Shown here piece by piece: positions 24,474-34,243 of a stretch of DNA of 64,000 nt; within the stretch, counting starts at the first letter, position 1; every line of letters begins with the position of its first letter. The notes under the pieces are model-generated. The model was not told where the DNA came from. It saw nothing but the letters and a program-made list of their open reading frames with translations, and did no database searches. A program made the position numbers and the translations under genes. Location: NCBI RefSeq assembly GCF_002291445.1, contig NZ_CP014137.1, forward strand, positions 1,674,001 through 1,738,000. Direction: 5' to 3'. The stretch comes from Brenneria goodwinii. Lineage in GTDB: Bacteria; Pseudomonadota; Gammaproteobacteria; Enterobacterales; Enterobacteriaceae.

Positions 24474-25100
24474 ATGATCGAAAGTACGGTATTTATAACC
24501 TACGTGAGTATTGTTTTCGGTTTTGTATTCATTCCGGGGCCGGCGACATTGCTCACTGTGGCGCTGGCATCAAGTTCCGGAACCCGGGTAGGGCTTGCGA
24601 CCGGCGCAGGAATAGCCGTGGGGGATTTATTTCACACGCTAATGGCCGTTATCGGCGTCTCAGCCATTATTGCCGCGTCGGCCACGCTATTCAGTATTAT
24701 CAAATTTATTGGCGCGGGATATCTCCTGTACCTGGGGATCCGAACGCTGTTGCAAAAAACACATACCTTTGGTGGAATGAATTTACCGCTCGTAAACGCA
24801 AAATCGGCGTTTATCAGAGCGGTGATCACCGAGGTGTTCAACCCCAAAACCGCTTTGTTTTTTCTGGCCTTTCTGCCGCAGTTTATCCGTACCGAAACCG
24901 GCTCGCCGGCGCTACAACTGGCGGAACTGGGTATCACGTTTGTCGCATTAGGCTTATTGAGTACCGCCGTCTTTTCGCTAAGCGCGGGCTGGATTGGCGA
25001 ATTCATGCGCAAGAGGCCGTCCGCACTTAAGCTACAGGGGAAGATCACCGGACTGATTTATTGCGGGCTGGGCATCCGTATTGTTATGCAGGGAAAATAA
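24474..25100 (+). CDS. LysE/RhtB-family amino-acid exporter
   Basis: 208 residues, six hydrophobic segments. The family signature FVFIPGPATLLTVALASSSG occurs at the N-terminus and the EVFNPKTALFFLAFLPQF motif in the middle. It exports an amino acid or related compound, but the substrate is not deducible. An AAGGATGAAGG ribosome site is present. The adjacent LysR fragment may once have regulated it. Confidence 0.9.
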   Translation: MIESTVFITYVSIVFGFVFIPGPATLLTVALASSSGTRVGLATGAGIAVGDLFHTLMAVIGVSAIIAASATLFSIIKFIGAGYLLYLGIRTLLQKTHTFGGMNLPLVNAKSAFIRAVITEVFNPKTALFFLAFLPQFIRTETGSPALQLAELGITFVALGLLSTAVFSLSAGWIGEFMRKRPSALKLQGKITGLIYCGLGIRIVMQGK

Positions 25101-25236
25101 CCGCAAGAAGGTAGATATAGACGCGCACGATATCAGGCGTCGTTAATCAGGACAATTCCGGCCTGCAATTTCATTCAAGACAGAAAAAAATGACTGCCTG
25201 ACAATGCGCGAAGCGATATCAATCAGGAGTTATTTC

Positions 25237-25323
25237 ATGTCCGCTGTTTTCCAGTACGCCGATCTTATCCGTTCGGAATATCCAGAACTTGCTCAGCTTA
25301 ATAGATTCCATTCTCTGGCCTGA
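25237..25323 (+). pseudogene. Short orphan reading frame with ribosome site
   Basis: MSAVFQYADLIRSEYPELAQ and eight more residues, preceded by CAGGAG at normal spacing. It ends in the last codons of the convergent LuxR gene. It looks like the 5' end of a gene cut off when the regulator gene arrived or the flank was deleted; it could also be a chance frame. Confidence 0.3.
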
Positions 25324-28055
25324 TTAATCGCCTGAATTCGGCCACTGACCTGCAACTTTTCATACACCTGCTTCAGGTGCCATTTTACCGTCTCAAACGA
25401 GATCCCCAACGAGCGGGCGATCCCCTTATTGGAATAACCATCGGCAATGAGCTGGAGCATTTGTTGTTCGCGTTCGGTCAACACAAGTGACTGTGATTGC
25501 GGGATATCATCCGCCGGCAGTCCGCCTTCGTCCGCGGCCTGTTGCGATAATATCGCGATCGTCTCGGCCCATTCGGCGCTAGGGGGCAGTTTCTTGCATA
25601 ATGGACTGAGCAAAGGCAACAGGTCAGGGCCGGCATCCAATAGGCTACGCTGGAGTTTTTGCTGTATCGCCCGCTGTAACACCGGTTTGAAGATCTCGCA
25701 AGCGCGCGCTTCCTCGCCTGCTCGCCGCAGGGCGACCGTCTGCATAATTCTTAACCGTACGGCCGACAACCACTCTGCGCATTGCTCCTGTGCGCCGGCC
25801 AACTGGTCGATCATGTCGGCAGCGGCCAACGGTTCACCTTCGGCAATCAGCAAACGACTGCGGCTTACGCGCAGATAATAGAGAATAACATTCTGGCTCG
25901 GGGCATCTTTCCCCGGCCCGGATTCATGAGCTAACGCGTGCAACTGGCCGAGTATGTGTCTGGCGCCGTCGATATCCCGCTGCCGAAGGCGCACCGCTAG
26001 CCGTTCGGCCAGCAACGGCGCCCGCGCCCGAGACCAGCCCCGGCCGATCGCCAGTCCTTCGGCGTGCAGCAGTAACCGATCGGCTTCGCCAGACTGCTTG
26101 TTTAACTGCGCCTGACGCGCCAAAACGATATAGCAACGGCTGAGGCTATCAGGCGGACAGAAATTATCGATCATATCCAGCCGCAAGGTGAGCAGCGCGT
26201 CAATCCGGCCCACATCACCCTGTTCCCAGGCAATCTCCGCCAGAATAGGGGCGAGCGTCGCACCACTGCTGGAATTATTTCCGGTATGCCGTTCGGCATA
26301 CCGCAGCGCCTGGGATGCCTGACGCTCGGCTTCAGCCAGATTGCCCTGGCGCAGATAGCCCTGGGCCACCACAAACGCGCGGTAAACTTCAACGAACAGG
26401 TTCCTGTTCGCGACTTTAGTGCCCGGCAGGCGGCGTTGCACATTCAGAGCCTGCTCCGGGCGTAAATCAACCAGATGACAATAGCTGAGAATATTGCATA
26501 CCAGGCCGTCCACCCAAACATCGCCGCAGGGAACTTCGCGTAATAGCGGTTCAGCCAGGGCAATACTTTGCGGAATGTTTTCGGCAAAGGCTTCGCAAAT
26601 TGCCCGAATCACCTGTAACTTAATCCAGATGCTGTGCGTCAGGCCGTCGCGGTTGTCCGCCACCAGCACGGCGATGGCATCAAGTAACTGGCGGGCGTCA
26701 TTAAAACGAAAATGATGTGCCAGCGCCCAGGCCAGATTGAGCTGTAGATCAATGCGGGAAGGCTCCAGGTTGGCGGGCAGATAGCGCATCCAGCGCACCA
26801 GCGTATCAATATCGCCTTCTTCGGCCAGCGATTGAGCCCCGGCTTCGGCATGCTTACTGCCTGTTTTGCCGGCGGCTAAGGTGTGCCGTACCGCTTCAGA
26901 CCATAAATTCTGACCGGCAAACCAATTACCGGCCCGTTCGTGCAGGATCCGGATGTCTTTATCCGCTGAGTTTTGCAGCCGGTTGAGCAACGTATCGCGT
27001 ATTAGCGGATGATAGCGGAACCAGGAGCCGCCTTCGCCCAGGGCACAGAGAAACAGGTTGTGCCGTTCTATCCAGGCCAATATTGCCTCGCCGTCGCTCC
27101 GCCCGGTTACGGCATTGCACAAGGCGGGGTTAAGGCGCTGAAGTATGGACGTGCATAACAGGAAGTCGAACACTTCTGGCGGCAGCGGCTTGAAAATAAC
27201 CTCTTCCAGATAGCGGGTAATCGTACGGGAACTTTCACTCAGGCTGCCGATAAAGCAACCGGGATCAGTGCGCCAGTCGGCCGACAGGGCGGCGAGCTTC
27301 ATGCCCGCGATCCAGCCCTCGGTCAGGGAGATAAGCCGCTGAATATCCTGCTTTCTGACCATCGCCGGTGTTGAATCCATAAAATAGGCGTTGGCTTCCT
27401 CAAACGTGAAGCGCAGATCGTTATCGTAAATTTCCGCCAGTTGATCCTGAATCCGCAGGCGGCTCAGATCCAGAAGCGGCCGGGAGCGGCTGCCGATAAT
27501 CAGGTGCAGAGAAGAGGGGGCATGATTAAGAAGATACGCGAGCCCGTCACCTATTTCGCGCTGGCTGATGCTTTGATAATCATCCAAAATCAGGTACAGC
27601 GGATGCGGGCAATGGTGCAATTGGTTGATGAGCGACGCCAGAAACATCGAAAAATCGGCGGGCAGTTCGCCCTTCAGACACTGTTGGAAGGCTGCGCTCC
27701 ACTCGGGATACAGGGGCCGTAGCGCCTCCAGCAGATAACGCATAAATAACAGCGGCGTGTTGTCGTCTTCGTCAAGGCTTAGCCAGACCACCGCATCCCC
27801 TCGCTGCCGGCGACGGTGATACCACTGCGCCAGCAGGGTGGTTTTACCAAATCCTGCCGCGGCGCAAACCAGCGTCAGGCTGCATGATGCAGCCTCGTCA
27901 AGCCGTTGTAACAGACGCTCTCGCGGCAACAACATCCCCGATGTGCGCGGTGGCGTAAGTTTGGTGAGGATCAGCGGCAGCTTGCGCGTAAAGCGAAAAG
28001 GTTCTTCATTAACAAATTTTGCCAGCGGGTAGTGCATTGGGAGTAAAAACGCCAT
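25293..28055 (-). CDS. Large MalT-type (LAL) LuxR transcriptional activator
   Basis: 920 residues. A STAND NTPase (Walker A GFGKTT at 68-73; Walker B LYLILDDY near 175) is followed by a long TPR-like helical middle and a C-terminal LuxR helix-turn-helix (LTEREQQMLQLIADGYSNKG). Such proteins activate catabolic or secretion genes after binding a small inducer. The start is uncertain: GTG/ATG choices within the first 40 codons are possible, since family similarity begins at LILTKLTPPR. The nearest intact divergent target is the acetoin reductase gene. Confidence 0.88.
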   Translation of the reverse strand: MAFLLPMHYPLAKFVNEEPFRFTRKLPLILTKLTPPRTSGMLLPRERLLQRLDEAASCSLTLVCAAAGFGKTTLLAQWYHRRRQRGDAVVWLSLDEDDNTPLLFMRYLLEALRPLYPEWSAAFQQCLKGELPADFSMFLASLINQLHHCPHPLYLILDDYQSISQREIGDGLAYLLNHAPSSLHLIIGSRSRPLLDLSRLRIQDQLAEIYDNDLRFTFEEANAYFMDSTPAMVRKQDIQRLISLTEGWIAGMKLAALSADWRTDPGCFIGSLSESSRTITRYLEEVIFKPLPPEVFDFLLCTSILQRLNPALCNAVTGRSDGEAILAWIERHNLFLCALGEGGSWFRYHPLIRDTLLNRLQNSADKDIRILHERAGNWFAGQNLWSEAVRHTLAAGKTGSKHAEAGAQSLAEEGDIDTLVRWMRYLPANLEPSRIDLQLNLAWALAHHFRFNDARQLLDAIAVLVADNRDGLTHSIWIKLQVIRAICEAFAENIPQSIALAEPLLREVPCGDVWVDGLVCNILSYCHLVDLRPEQALNVQRRLPGTKVANRNLFVEVYRAFVVAQGYLRQGNLAEAERQASQALRYAERHTGNNSSSGATLAPILAEIAWEQGDVGRIDALLTLRLDMIDNFCPPDSLSRCYIVLARQAQLNKQSGEADRLLLHAEGLAIGRGWSRARAPLLAERLAVRLRQRDIDGARHILGQLHALAHESGPGKDAPSQNVILYYLRVSRSRLLIAEGEPLAAADMIDQLAGAQEQCAEWLSAVRLRIMQTVALRRAGEEARACEIFKPVLQRAIQQKLQRSLLDAGPDLLPLLSPLCKKLPPSAEWAETIAILSQQAADEGGLPADDIPQSQSLVLTEREQQMLQLIADGYSNKGIARSLGISFETVKWHLKQVYEKLQVSGRIQAINQAREWNLLS

Positions 28056-28279
28056 ACGTGCCGATGTTTCCTTTATTCAATAAGTGTTTTCAAGGTTGTT
28101 AACGAGGATCAACCGAACCAGCACGCTATAGCTTGTCCCATCCGTATTCGGCCCCCCCAACCGGGGGGGTATACCGTGTTTGTTCACTTCTATAAAGTAT
28201 AGCCATCTTCCGCAAATAGAGCAGGAACAAGTGCTTAGCGCTCCGCACGACCGTACCGGCAGGGAACGGAGCTGAATGA

Positions 28280-28599
28280 GCAACAGGTTGTGACCGGCTT
28301 ATCGCAAGATGCGCGAATCGTGAGTTTGAAGAACACCTGCACGCTGAAAATATCAGCGGCGATATCCCCGAATTCATACACCTACACGCCAGTGAACAGG
28401 ACATCGCGGTCAGCATATGCGAAAAACCTGACGTATATCACGATTATATCGGGTCAATTCTGCGGGGTCACGGCCATTGTGCCTTGCACTTGAGGCGACG
28501 GATGAAAGTTTCGCCTGGGATGATTTTGTTCGCCCCAGGCTGTCGGAAGCAGTGCTCGGCGTCATTCCCACAGCGAATGAGCGGGCATTGCATCAGTAA
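28280..28599 (+). pseudogene. Frameshifted gene remnant upstream of the acetoin reductase gene
   Basis: An open frame without a start (ARCANREFEEHLHAEN ... VYHDYIGSILRGHG, about 28307-28470) loses frame. The reading continues in a second frame as LALEATDESFAWDDFVRPRL to the stop after NERALHQ at 28597. The amino-acid usage is protein-like, but I do not recognise the family. The rest of the 584-base gap (28056-28639) shows a GGTTGATCCTCG-type divergent promoter region without clear elements. Confidence 0.45.
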
Positions 28600-28639
28600 C
28601 TATTGGTTTATTTGATCAGTAATGAGGTGGGTTCAGAGT

Positions 28640-29419
28640 ATGGCTATCGAAAATAAAGTAGCGTTGGTAACCGGCGCCGGGCAGGGTATTGGCCGTGGTA
28701 TCGCATTGCGTCTGGCCAGAGACGGGGCATCGATAATGCTGGTCGACGTTAATCGTTCCGGTCTGGATAAGGTGGCCGCGGAAGTTGAAGCATTGGGGCG
28801 TAAGGCGGCAACGTTTGTTGCCGATATTTCCGATCGCGCTCAGGTTTACGAAGCTATCGATCTGGCTGAGAAACAGTTAGGTGGATTCGATATTATTGTC
28901 AACAATGCGGGTATTTCCCAGGTTCAGGCGCTGGCCGATGTCACGCCGGAAGAGGTTGATCGCATCATGCGTATCAACGTGCAAGGGACACTCTGGGGCA
29001 TTCAGGCCGCAGCGAAGAAATTTATCGACAGAAAACAGAAAGGCAAAATCATTAACGCCTGCTCCATTGCCGGTCATGATGGTTTCGCTTTACTCGGCGT
29101 TTATTCCGCCACCAAATTTGCCGTGCGCGCCTTGACCCAGGCCGCCGCCAAAGAGTATGCCAGCCGCGGAATCACGGTGAATGCATACTGCCCGGGGATT
29201 GTCGGCACCGGAATGTGGGAACATATGGATCGCCGTTTCGCGGAAATTACCGGTACGCCGGTGGGTGAAACCTACAAAAAATACGTGGACGGTATTGCTC
29301 TTGGCCGTGCCGAAACGGCGGATGACGTGGCAGGTCTGGTATCCTACCTGGCCGGTCCTGATTCTGACTATGTCACCGGTCAGTCTATCTTGATTGATGG
29401 CGGCATTGTTTACCGCTAA
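28640..29419 (+). CDS. budC: Short-chain dehydrogenase, probable acetoin/diacetyl reductase
   Basis: 259 residues, closest by eye to Klebsiella BudC (meso-2,3-butanediol dehydrogenase). The cofactor loop is TGAGQGIG, the catalytic Ser lies in NACSIAGH and the Tyr/Lys in YSATK. The family end LIDGGIVY is present. It would reduce diacetyl to acetoin and acetoin to butanediol with NADH. I start it at MAIENKVALV; an ATG 18 bases upstream would place the ribosome site inside the gene. A strong terminator follows. The specificity is inferred. Confidence 0.8.
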   Translation: MAIENKVALVTGAGQGIGRGIALRLARDGASIMLVDVNRSGLDKVAAEVEALGRKAATFVADISDRAQVYEAIDLAEKQLGGFDIIVNNAGISQVQALADVTPEEVDRIMRINVQGTLWGIQAAAKKFIDRKQKGKIINACSIAGHDGFALLGVYSATKFAVRALTQAAAKEYASRGITVNAYCPGIVGTGMWEHMDRRFAEITGTPVGETYKKYVDGIALGRAETADDVAGLVSYLAGPDSDYVTGQSILIDGGIVYR

Positions 29420-29433
29420 GTCATCATCCTCAG

Positions 29434-29462
29434 CCCGCTTTCCTTGATGGAAAGCGGGTTTT
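29434..29462 (+). terminator. Rho-independent terminator of the acetoin reductase gene
   Basis: CCCGCTTTCC (29434-29443) and GGAAAGCGGG (29449-29458) form a perfect ten-pair stem with a five-base loop, followed by TTTT. Confidence 0.9.
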
Positions 29463-29610
29463 CGGCGACGCCATTCCTCATATCCTGCTGATTCCGCCAA
29501 ATATCCAGATTGGCCATTTGACGATTCTCATTAGCCGGCTCGGCATTAGGCGCCATAGTTGCGGGACATTTCGGGTGGAGCGGCATGGCGGTCGCCGGGA
29601 TGTCTAATGA

Positions 29611-29636
29611 AAAATCCACGCAATTGCGTGGATTTT
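29611..29636. terminator. Palindromic terminator downstream of ychF
   Basis: AAAATCCACGCA/TGCGTGGATTTT is a perfect palindrome with A and T flanks that can end transcription from either side. It lies 58 bases after the ychF stop. Confidence 0.7.
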
Positions 29637-29694
29637 AGAGAGTTTGTCAGTCGTCATGGGATGCATTGAGATTCCATGAGACAACAAAAATGAA

Positions 29695-30786
29695 TTAGAC
29701 GTTAAACAAGAAGTTCATTACATCGCCATCTTTCACGATGTAGTCTTTACCTTCTGAACGCATTTTTCCCGCTTCTTTCGCGCCTTGCTCGCCTTTGTAG
29801 GTGATGAAGTCTTCATAAGCGATGGTCTGGGCGCGGATAAAGCCTTTTTCGAAGTCGGTGTGGATCTTGCCGGCGGCCTGCGGAGCCGTGGCGCCGACGG
29901 GAATGGTCCACGCGCGAACTTCTTTAACGCCCGCGGTGAAGTAGGTTTGCAGGTTAAGCAGTTCATAACCGGCGCGGATAACACGATTCAGACCCGGTTC
30001 CGTCAAGCCCAGTTCGGCCATGAATTCATCACGTTCTTCATCATCCAGTTCGGCGATATCGGATTCAACCGCGGCGCAAACCGGTACGACAACGGAACCT
30101 TCGGCAGCGGCTATCTCACGCACCTGATCGAGGTACGGATTGTTTTCAAAACCGTCTTCGTTCACGTTGGCGATGTACATGGTCGGTTTCAGCGTCAGGA
30201 AGCTCAGGTAGCGAATCGCGGCTTTTTCTTCCGGGCTGAGATCCAGCGAGCGCAGCATACCGGCTTTTTCCAACTGCGGCAGGCATTTTTCCAGCGCTTC
30301 CAGTTCGGCTTTAGCGTCTTTATCGCCGCCTTTGGCTTTTTTCTGTACGCGATGAATGGCGCGCTCACAGGTATCCAGGTCGGAGAGCGCCAGCTCGGTA
30401 TTGATAACGTCAATATCGTCTGCCGGGTTAACTTTGCCGGAAACGTGAACTATATTTTCGTTTTCGAAGCAACGCACCACGTGTCCGATAGCTTCAGTTT
30501 CACGAATGTTGGTCAGAAACTGATTGCCCAGGCCTTCACCTTTGGACGCGCCTTTCACCAGCCCGGCGATGTCGACAAATTCCATGGTGGTGGGGAGGGT
30601 GCGCTGCGGTTTGACGATCTCAGCCAGTTTATCCAGACGCGGATCGGGCATGGGCACCACACCGGTATTAGGCTCAATGGTACAAAACGGGAAGTTGGCC
30701 GCTTCAATACCCGCTTTGGTCAGCGCGTTGAACAGAGTGGATTTACCGACGTTAGGCAGGCCGACGATACCGCATTTGAATCCCAT
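29695..30786 (-). CDS. ychF: YchF (EngD) ribosome-associated ATPase
   Basis: 363-residue Obg-family P-loop NTPase that hydrolyses ATP more readily than GTP. The P-loop is GLPNVGKS near residue 8; NKSD is replaced by the ATP-type NVNEDG, and the TGS domain is at the C-terminus (GKIHTDFEKGFIRAQ). It binds ribosomes and affects oxidative-stress responses. It follows pth on the same strand, as in E. coli. Confidence 0.97.
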   Translation of the reverse strand: MGFKCGIVGLPNVGKSTLFNALTKAGIEAANFPFCTIEPNTGVVPMPDPRLDKLAEIVKPQRTLPTTMEFVDIAGLVKGASKGEGLGNQFLTNIRETEAIGHVVRCFENENIVHVSGKVNPADDIDVINTELALSDLDTCERAIHRVQKKAKGGDKDAKAELEALEKCLPQLEKAGMLRSLDLSPEEKAAIRYLSFLTLKPTMYIANVNEDGFENNPYLDQVREIAAAEGSVVVPVCAAVESDIAELDDEERDEFMAELGLTEPGLNRVIRAGYELLNLQTYFTAGVKEVRAWTIPVGATAPQAAGKIHTDFEKGFIRAQTIAYEDFITYKGEQGAKEAGKMRSEGKDYIVKDGDVMNFLFNV

Positions 30787-30917
30787 GTTTATATCACCTT
30801 AAATTACTTATTAATCAGACAATTATTTTAAGTTGTCTGTCAGAATGACAAATATTCCGGCTGATTATACACGGAATGACTGTTTATCTCGATCGGCCAT
30901 CGGCATCAGACTGCGAT

Positions 30918-31505
30918 TTATGCCGCTTTGAACGAATGTAAGCGATTCATCGCTTTCACCATATCTTCTTTTAACAGAATCTCGGTGCAGCGGACCGCTT
31001 CATCAATAGCGTCGTCAATCAGCTTTTGTTCGCTGACGGGCGGTTTCCCCAGAACAAAGCCGGTCACTTTATTCTTATCACCCGGATGCCCGATACCAAT
31101 GCGTAACCGATGGAAGTTAGGGTTATTACCCAATTTGCTGATGATGTCTTTCAATCCATTGTGGCCGCCGTGGCCGCCGCCTAATTTGAGTTTGGCAATC
31201 CCCGGCAATAAGTCCAGTTCGTCATGCGCAACCAGGATCTCGTCCGGCTGAATCCGATAAAATGTCGCCATGGCCGCTACGGCTTTACCACTCAGGTTCA
31301 TGAACGTAGTAGGGACCAATAGCCGGATATCATGACCGGCCAGGTTGAGGCGTGAGGTATAACCAAAAAATTTACTTTCTTCCTTCAACGGCTGGCGATA
31401 AATTTCAGCCAGACGGTCAACATACCAGGCTCCCGCATTATGACGAGTGGCCGCATATTCAGCGCCAGGGTTAGCCAGGCCAACAATTAACTTAATGCTA
31501 CTCAC
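30918..31505 (-). CDS. pth: Peptidyl-tRNA hydrolase
   Basis: 195 residues; releases peptides from prematurely dissociated peptidyl-tRNAs. It has the catalytic His in ATRHNAG, the Asp in VAHDELDL and the Asn in TTFMNLSGK. The best start is the GTG at 31505 (VSSIKLIVGLANPG aligns with E. coli MTIKLIVGL). An ATG further upstream would add about 16 residues absent from the family. Confidence 0.96.
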   Translation of the reverse strand: MSSIKLIVGLANPGAEYAATRHNAGAWYVDRLAEIYRQPLKEESKFFGYTSRLNLAGHDIRLLVPTTFMNLSGKAVAAMATFYRIQPDEILVAHDELDLLPGIAKLKLGGGHGGHNGLKDIISKLGNNPNFHRLRIGIGHPGDKNKVTGFVLGKPPVSEQKLIDDAIDEAVRCTEILLKEDMVKAMNRLHSFKAA

Positions 31506-31845
31506 GATAATATTCCAGATTGCGTGCCGTATCGCGGTCATTCGATATAGCAAAGCGTAATTTAAATAGCAGAGAAGGGCGATAGTTTACACATATCTCT
31601 TTATTACTTGAAGCCACGGCGAATAGCATGATGCTAAACGCAACAGGGTCTATGTGAACGGTTTCTAATGAATACCAGTGGAAATTATTTAAATATTTGT
31701 CTATTTATTTGCTAAAACGTAAAAAAATATTCATTTTACTCCGTTATCTGTGATCCCTCCCGCAATCACCCGGCGCCTGATTGTCTATAATTCAAGCAAC
31801 ACAACGAAGCCCCATTCATCCGCAGAGTTTATCTGGAGGTGACAG
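31506..31845 (+). promoter_or_regulatory. Intergenic region pth-ychH with a likely ychH -10 box
   Basis: No gene is seen. TATAAT at 31786-31791 is a perfect sigma-70 -10 element 55 bases before ychH, without a good -35, which suggests an activator-dependent promoter. The rest is AT-rich (31680-31740) and presumably contains the divergent pth promoter. Confidence 0.4.
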
Positions 31846-32115
31846 ATGAAACGTAAGAGTGCTACCACATTGGGCAATGTGTTGATGGGCATCGGTATGT
31901 TTCTGATGATTGGCGGTATTGCTTACTCCATCATTAGCCAATTTCCCGATCTGAACTTGCCGCATCATTCGGCCTATATTGATTTAGTCGCCATTTTTAC
32001 CGGGGCAATTTCCTGGCTGGCTGGCGCACGTATTAGCGGCCGTGAAAAAGTCGCCGATCGTTATTGGTGGTTAAAACATTTCGATAAGCGCTGCCGGAGA
32101 GAGCGGCATTCATAG
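31846..32115 (+). CDS. ychH: YchH, stress-related inner-membrane protein
   Basis: 89 residues, two hydrophobic segments, ending with the conserved RYWWLKHFDKRCRR. It matches E. coli YchH across its length and in map position beside pth. Mutants of E. coli ychH are linked to hydrogen peroxide and cadmium tolerance and biofilm; the molecular role is unknown. A GGAGGTGACAG ribosome site is present. Confidence 0.92.
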   Translation: MKRKSATTLGNVLMGIGMFLMIGGIAYSIISQFPDLNLPHHSAYIDLVAIFTGAISWLAGARISGREKVADRYWWLKHFDKRCRRERHS

Positions 32116-32212
32116 CGCGATTAATCTATAGAGAATTCAAATCCGCTGTAGCCCTGTGGTTATGGCGGTTTTTTATTGCCCACGATCTTTCACGCCAATT
32201 TCGACGCCAATA

Positions 32213-32242
32213 AATAAGCCACCTTTTTACAGGTGGCTTATT
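32213..32242. terminator. Bidirectional terminator between ychH and prs
   Basis: AATAAGCCACCT (32213-32224) and AGGTGGCTTATT (32231-32242) form a 12-pair stem with a six-base loop. It can end both the forward ychH and reverse prs transcripts. Confidence 0.8.
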
Positions 32243-32272
32243 CGCGTAAACAGCCAGCTCGGCCGGAAACGA

Positions 32273-33220
32273 TTAGTGCTCAAACATAGCAGAGATGGAC
32301 TCTTCATTGCTGATGCGGCGAATCGCTTCGGCCAGCATGCCTGACAGCGTCAAGGTACGAACATTGGGCAGGGATTTGATTTTGTCTGTCAGCGGAATGG
32401 TATCGCAGACAATCACTTCATCAATAACCGAGTTTTTAATGTTGTCGTACGCTTTACCTGAGAAAATCGGATGCGTCGCATAAGCAAATACGCGTTTGGC
32501 GCCACGTTCTTTCAATGCTTCCGCGGCTTTACACAACGTACCGCCGGTATCGATCATATCGTCAACCAACACGCAGTCACGGCCAGCAACGTCACCGATG
32601 ATATGCATCACCTGAGACACGTTGGCGCGCGGGCGTCGTTTATCGATGATCGCCATGTCGGTATCATTCAACAGTTTGGCAATCGCACGGGCACGAACGA
32701 CACCGCCAATATCCGGGGATACCACAATCGGGTTATCCAGTTCCTGCTGCAGCATGTCTTCCAACAGAATAGGACTACCGAACACGTTATCGACTGGGAC
32801 GTCAAAGAAACCCTGGATCTGTTCTGCGTGCAGATCTACTGTCAGTACACGGTCAACGCCTACGCTGGAAAGAAAATCGGCAACCACTTTGGCGGTGATT
32901 GGCACACGGGCAGAGCGTACCCGACGATCCTGACGAGCATAGCCGAAATAGGGAATAACGGCTGTGATTCGTCCTGCGGAAGCGCGGCGAAGCGCGTCAA
33001 CCATAACAACCAGCTCCATCAGGTTATCGTTGGTCGGCGCACAGGTGGACTGGATGATGAAAATATCACCACCGCGTACATTTTCATTGATTTGCACGCT
33101 GACTTCACCATCACTAAAACGACCGACAGCGGCGTCGCCAAGGCTAGTGTACAAACGGTTGGCAATACGTTGTGCTAGTTCCGGGGTGGCGTTACCAGCA
33201 AAAAGCTTCATATCAGGCAC
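32273..33220 (-). CDS. prs: Ribose-phosphate pyrophosphokinase (PRPP synthase)
   Basis: 315 residues, almost identical to E. coli Prs. Makes PRPP from ribose 5-phosphate and ATP for nucleotides, His, Trp and NAD. The PRPP-binding loop is CVLVDDMIDTGGT, and the flexible catalytic loop KRRPRANVSQ is intact. It uses a GTG start (GTGCCTGATATG), as in E. coli, which limits expression. ispE lies upstream in the same direction. Confidence 0.98.
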   Translation of the reverse strand: MPDMKLFAGNATPELAQRIANRLYTSLGDAAVGRFSDGEVSVQINENVRGGDIFIIQSTCAPTNDNLMELVVMVDALRRASAGRITAVIPYFGYARQDRRVRSARVPITAKVVADFLSSVGVDRVLTVDLHAEQIQGFFDVPVDNVFGSPILLEDMLQQELDNPIVVSPDIGGVVRARAIAKLLNDTDMAIIDKRRPRANVSQVMHIIGDVAGRDCVLVDDMIDTGGTLCKAAEALKERGAKRVFAYATHPIFSGKAYDNIKNSVIDEVIVCDTIPLTDKIKSLPNVRTLTLSGMLAEAIRRISNEESISAMFEH

Positions 33221-33367
33221 GAGAAGAACCTCAGGCTTGCGTCCAGAGAAATATTGTACCCGCTATAATATCCGGGAGCGGTGAGCAACAGCAGGGCACA
33301 ATATGCATACGGGTGTATGAATCAAGATTGATAAAACACACCTAAACAGGCGGGGTGTTATCAAAAC

Positions 33368-34240
33368 TTAACGTTGCCCGGAAAGCGTGCGTTGCAACGG
33401 AGAGACGTTAACGCCTCGCGCCACAAAACCATTTAACCATTCCGGGGCCTGGTCAAGCACCTGGCGGGCTTCGGGCTCGGTGTCGAACTCAGCAAACACA
33501 CAAGCACCTGTTCCAGTCAGGCGCGCCGGGGCGTATTCTAACAGCCATGAAAGTAGCTGTTCAACCTCACGAAAACGTTTTCTTGCGATAGTCTCACAAT
33601 CATTGACGAAGGTCTGCTTTAGCAACACTTCCAGAGAGCGGGGCGGCGAATTCCGTTTTAGCTGGGGATCGCCAAAAATCAGCGGAGTAGCGATGCTGAT
33701 CCCCGGATGAGCCACCAGATACCATTTTTCCGCTGGATAGGCCGGCGTCAGCTTTTCGCCGACGCCTTCTGCAAATGCGGCATGTCCATGAATGAAGACC
33801 GGAACGTCAGCGCCGAGCTGCAGGCCGAGGGCCGCCAGATCGTCAGCATGCAGATGACACCGCCACAAGTGATTAAGCGCGACCAGCACCGTGGCCGCAT
33901 TAGACGAACCGCCGCCCAGTCCGCCGCCCATCGGCAGGCGCTTATCAATACCAATATCCGCACCAAAGCTGGCGGGCCGGATACCGCGGCTTATACAATG
34001 CCGTTGCAGCAGACGCGCCGCGCGGACAATCAGGTTCTGCTCGTTATCAACGCCGGCTATCGGCGTGAGCAACTGGATATCGTCATCCTGACGGGGCGTA
34101 ATCGTCAGCGTGTCGCCATAGTCCAAAAACTGAAACAGGGTTTGCAGCAGGTGATAGCCATCCGCACGCCGCCCCGTAATATAAAGGAACAGGTTCAGTT
34201 TGGCTGGAGACGGCCATTTCTCAATGAAGTTGAGTCGCAT
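33368..34240 (-). CDS. ispE: 4-diphosphocytidyl-2-C-methyl-D-erythritol kinase
   Basis: 290 residues, GHMP kinase of the non-mevalonate isoprenoid pathway. The substrate-binding start WPSPAKLNLFLYITGRRADG and the ATP loop PMGGGLGGGSSNAA are both seen. It follows lolB by three bases, so the pair is cotranscribed; prs comes next. Confidence 0.97.
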   Translation of the reverse strand: MRLNFIEKWPSPAKLNLFLYITGRRADGYHLLQTLFQFLDYGDTLTITPRQDDDIQLLTPIAGVDNEQNLIVRAARLLQRHCISRGIRPASFGADIGIDKRLPMGGGLGGGSSNAATVLVALNHLWRCHLHADDLAALGLQLGADVPVFIHGHAAFAEGVGEKLTPAYPAEKWYLVAHPGISIATPLIFGDPQLKRNSPPRSLEVLLKQTFVNDCETIARKRFREVEQLLSWLLEYAPARLTGTGACVFAEFDTEPEARQVLDQAPEWLNGFVARGVNVSPLQRTLSGQR

Positions 34241-34243
34241 GGG

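Noticed and set aside
29785..30831. 348-codon forward frame opposite ychF
   Set aside because: It is the mirror of a highly conserved gene; the Phe/Arg/Gln-rich product is typical of antisense frames.
32471..33178. 235-codon forward frame opposite prs
   Set aside because: An antisense shadow of prs, with no coding signature.
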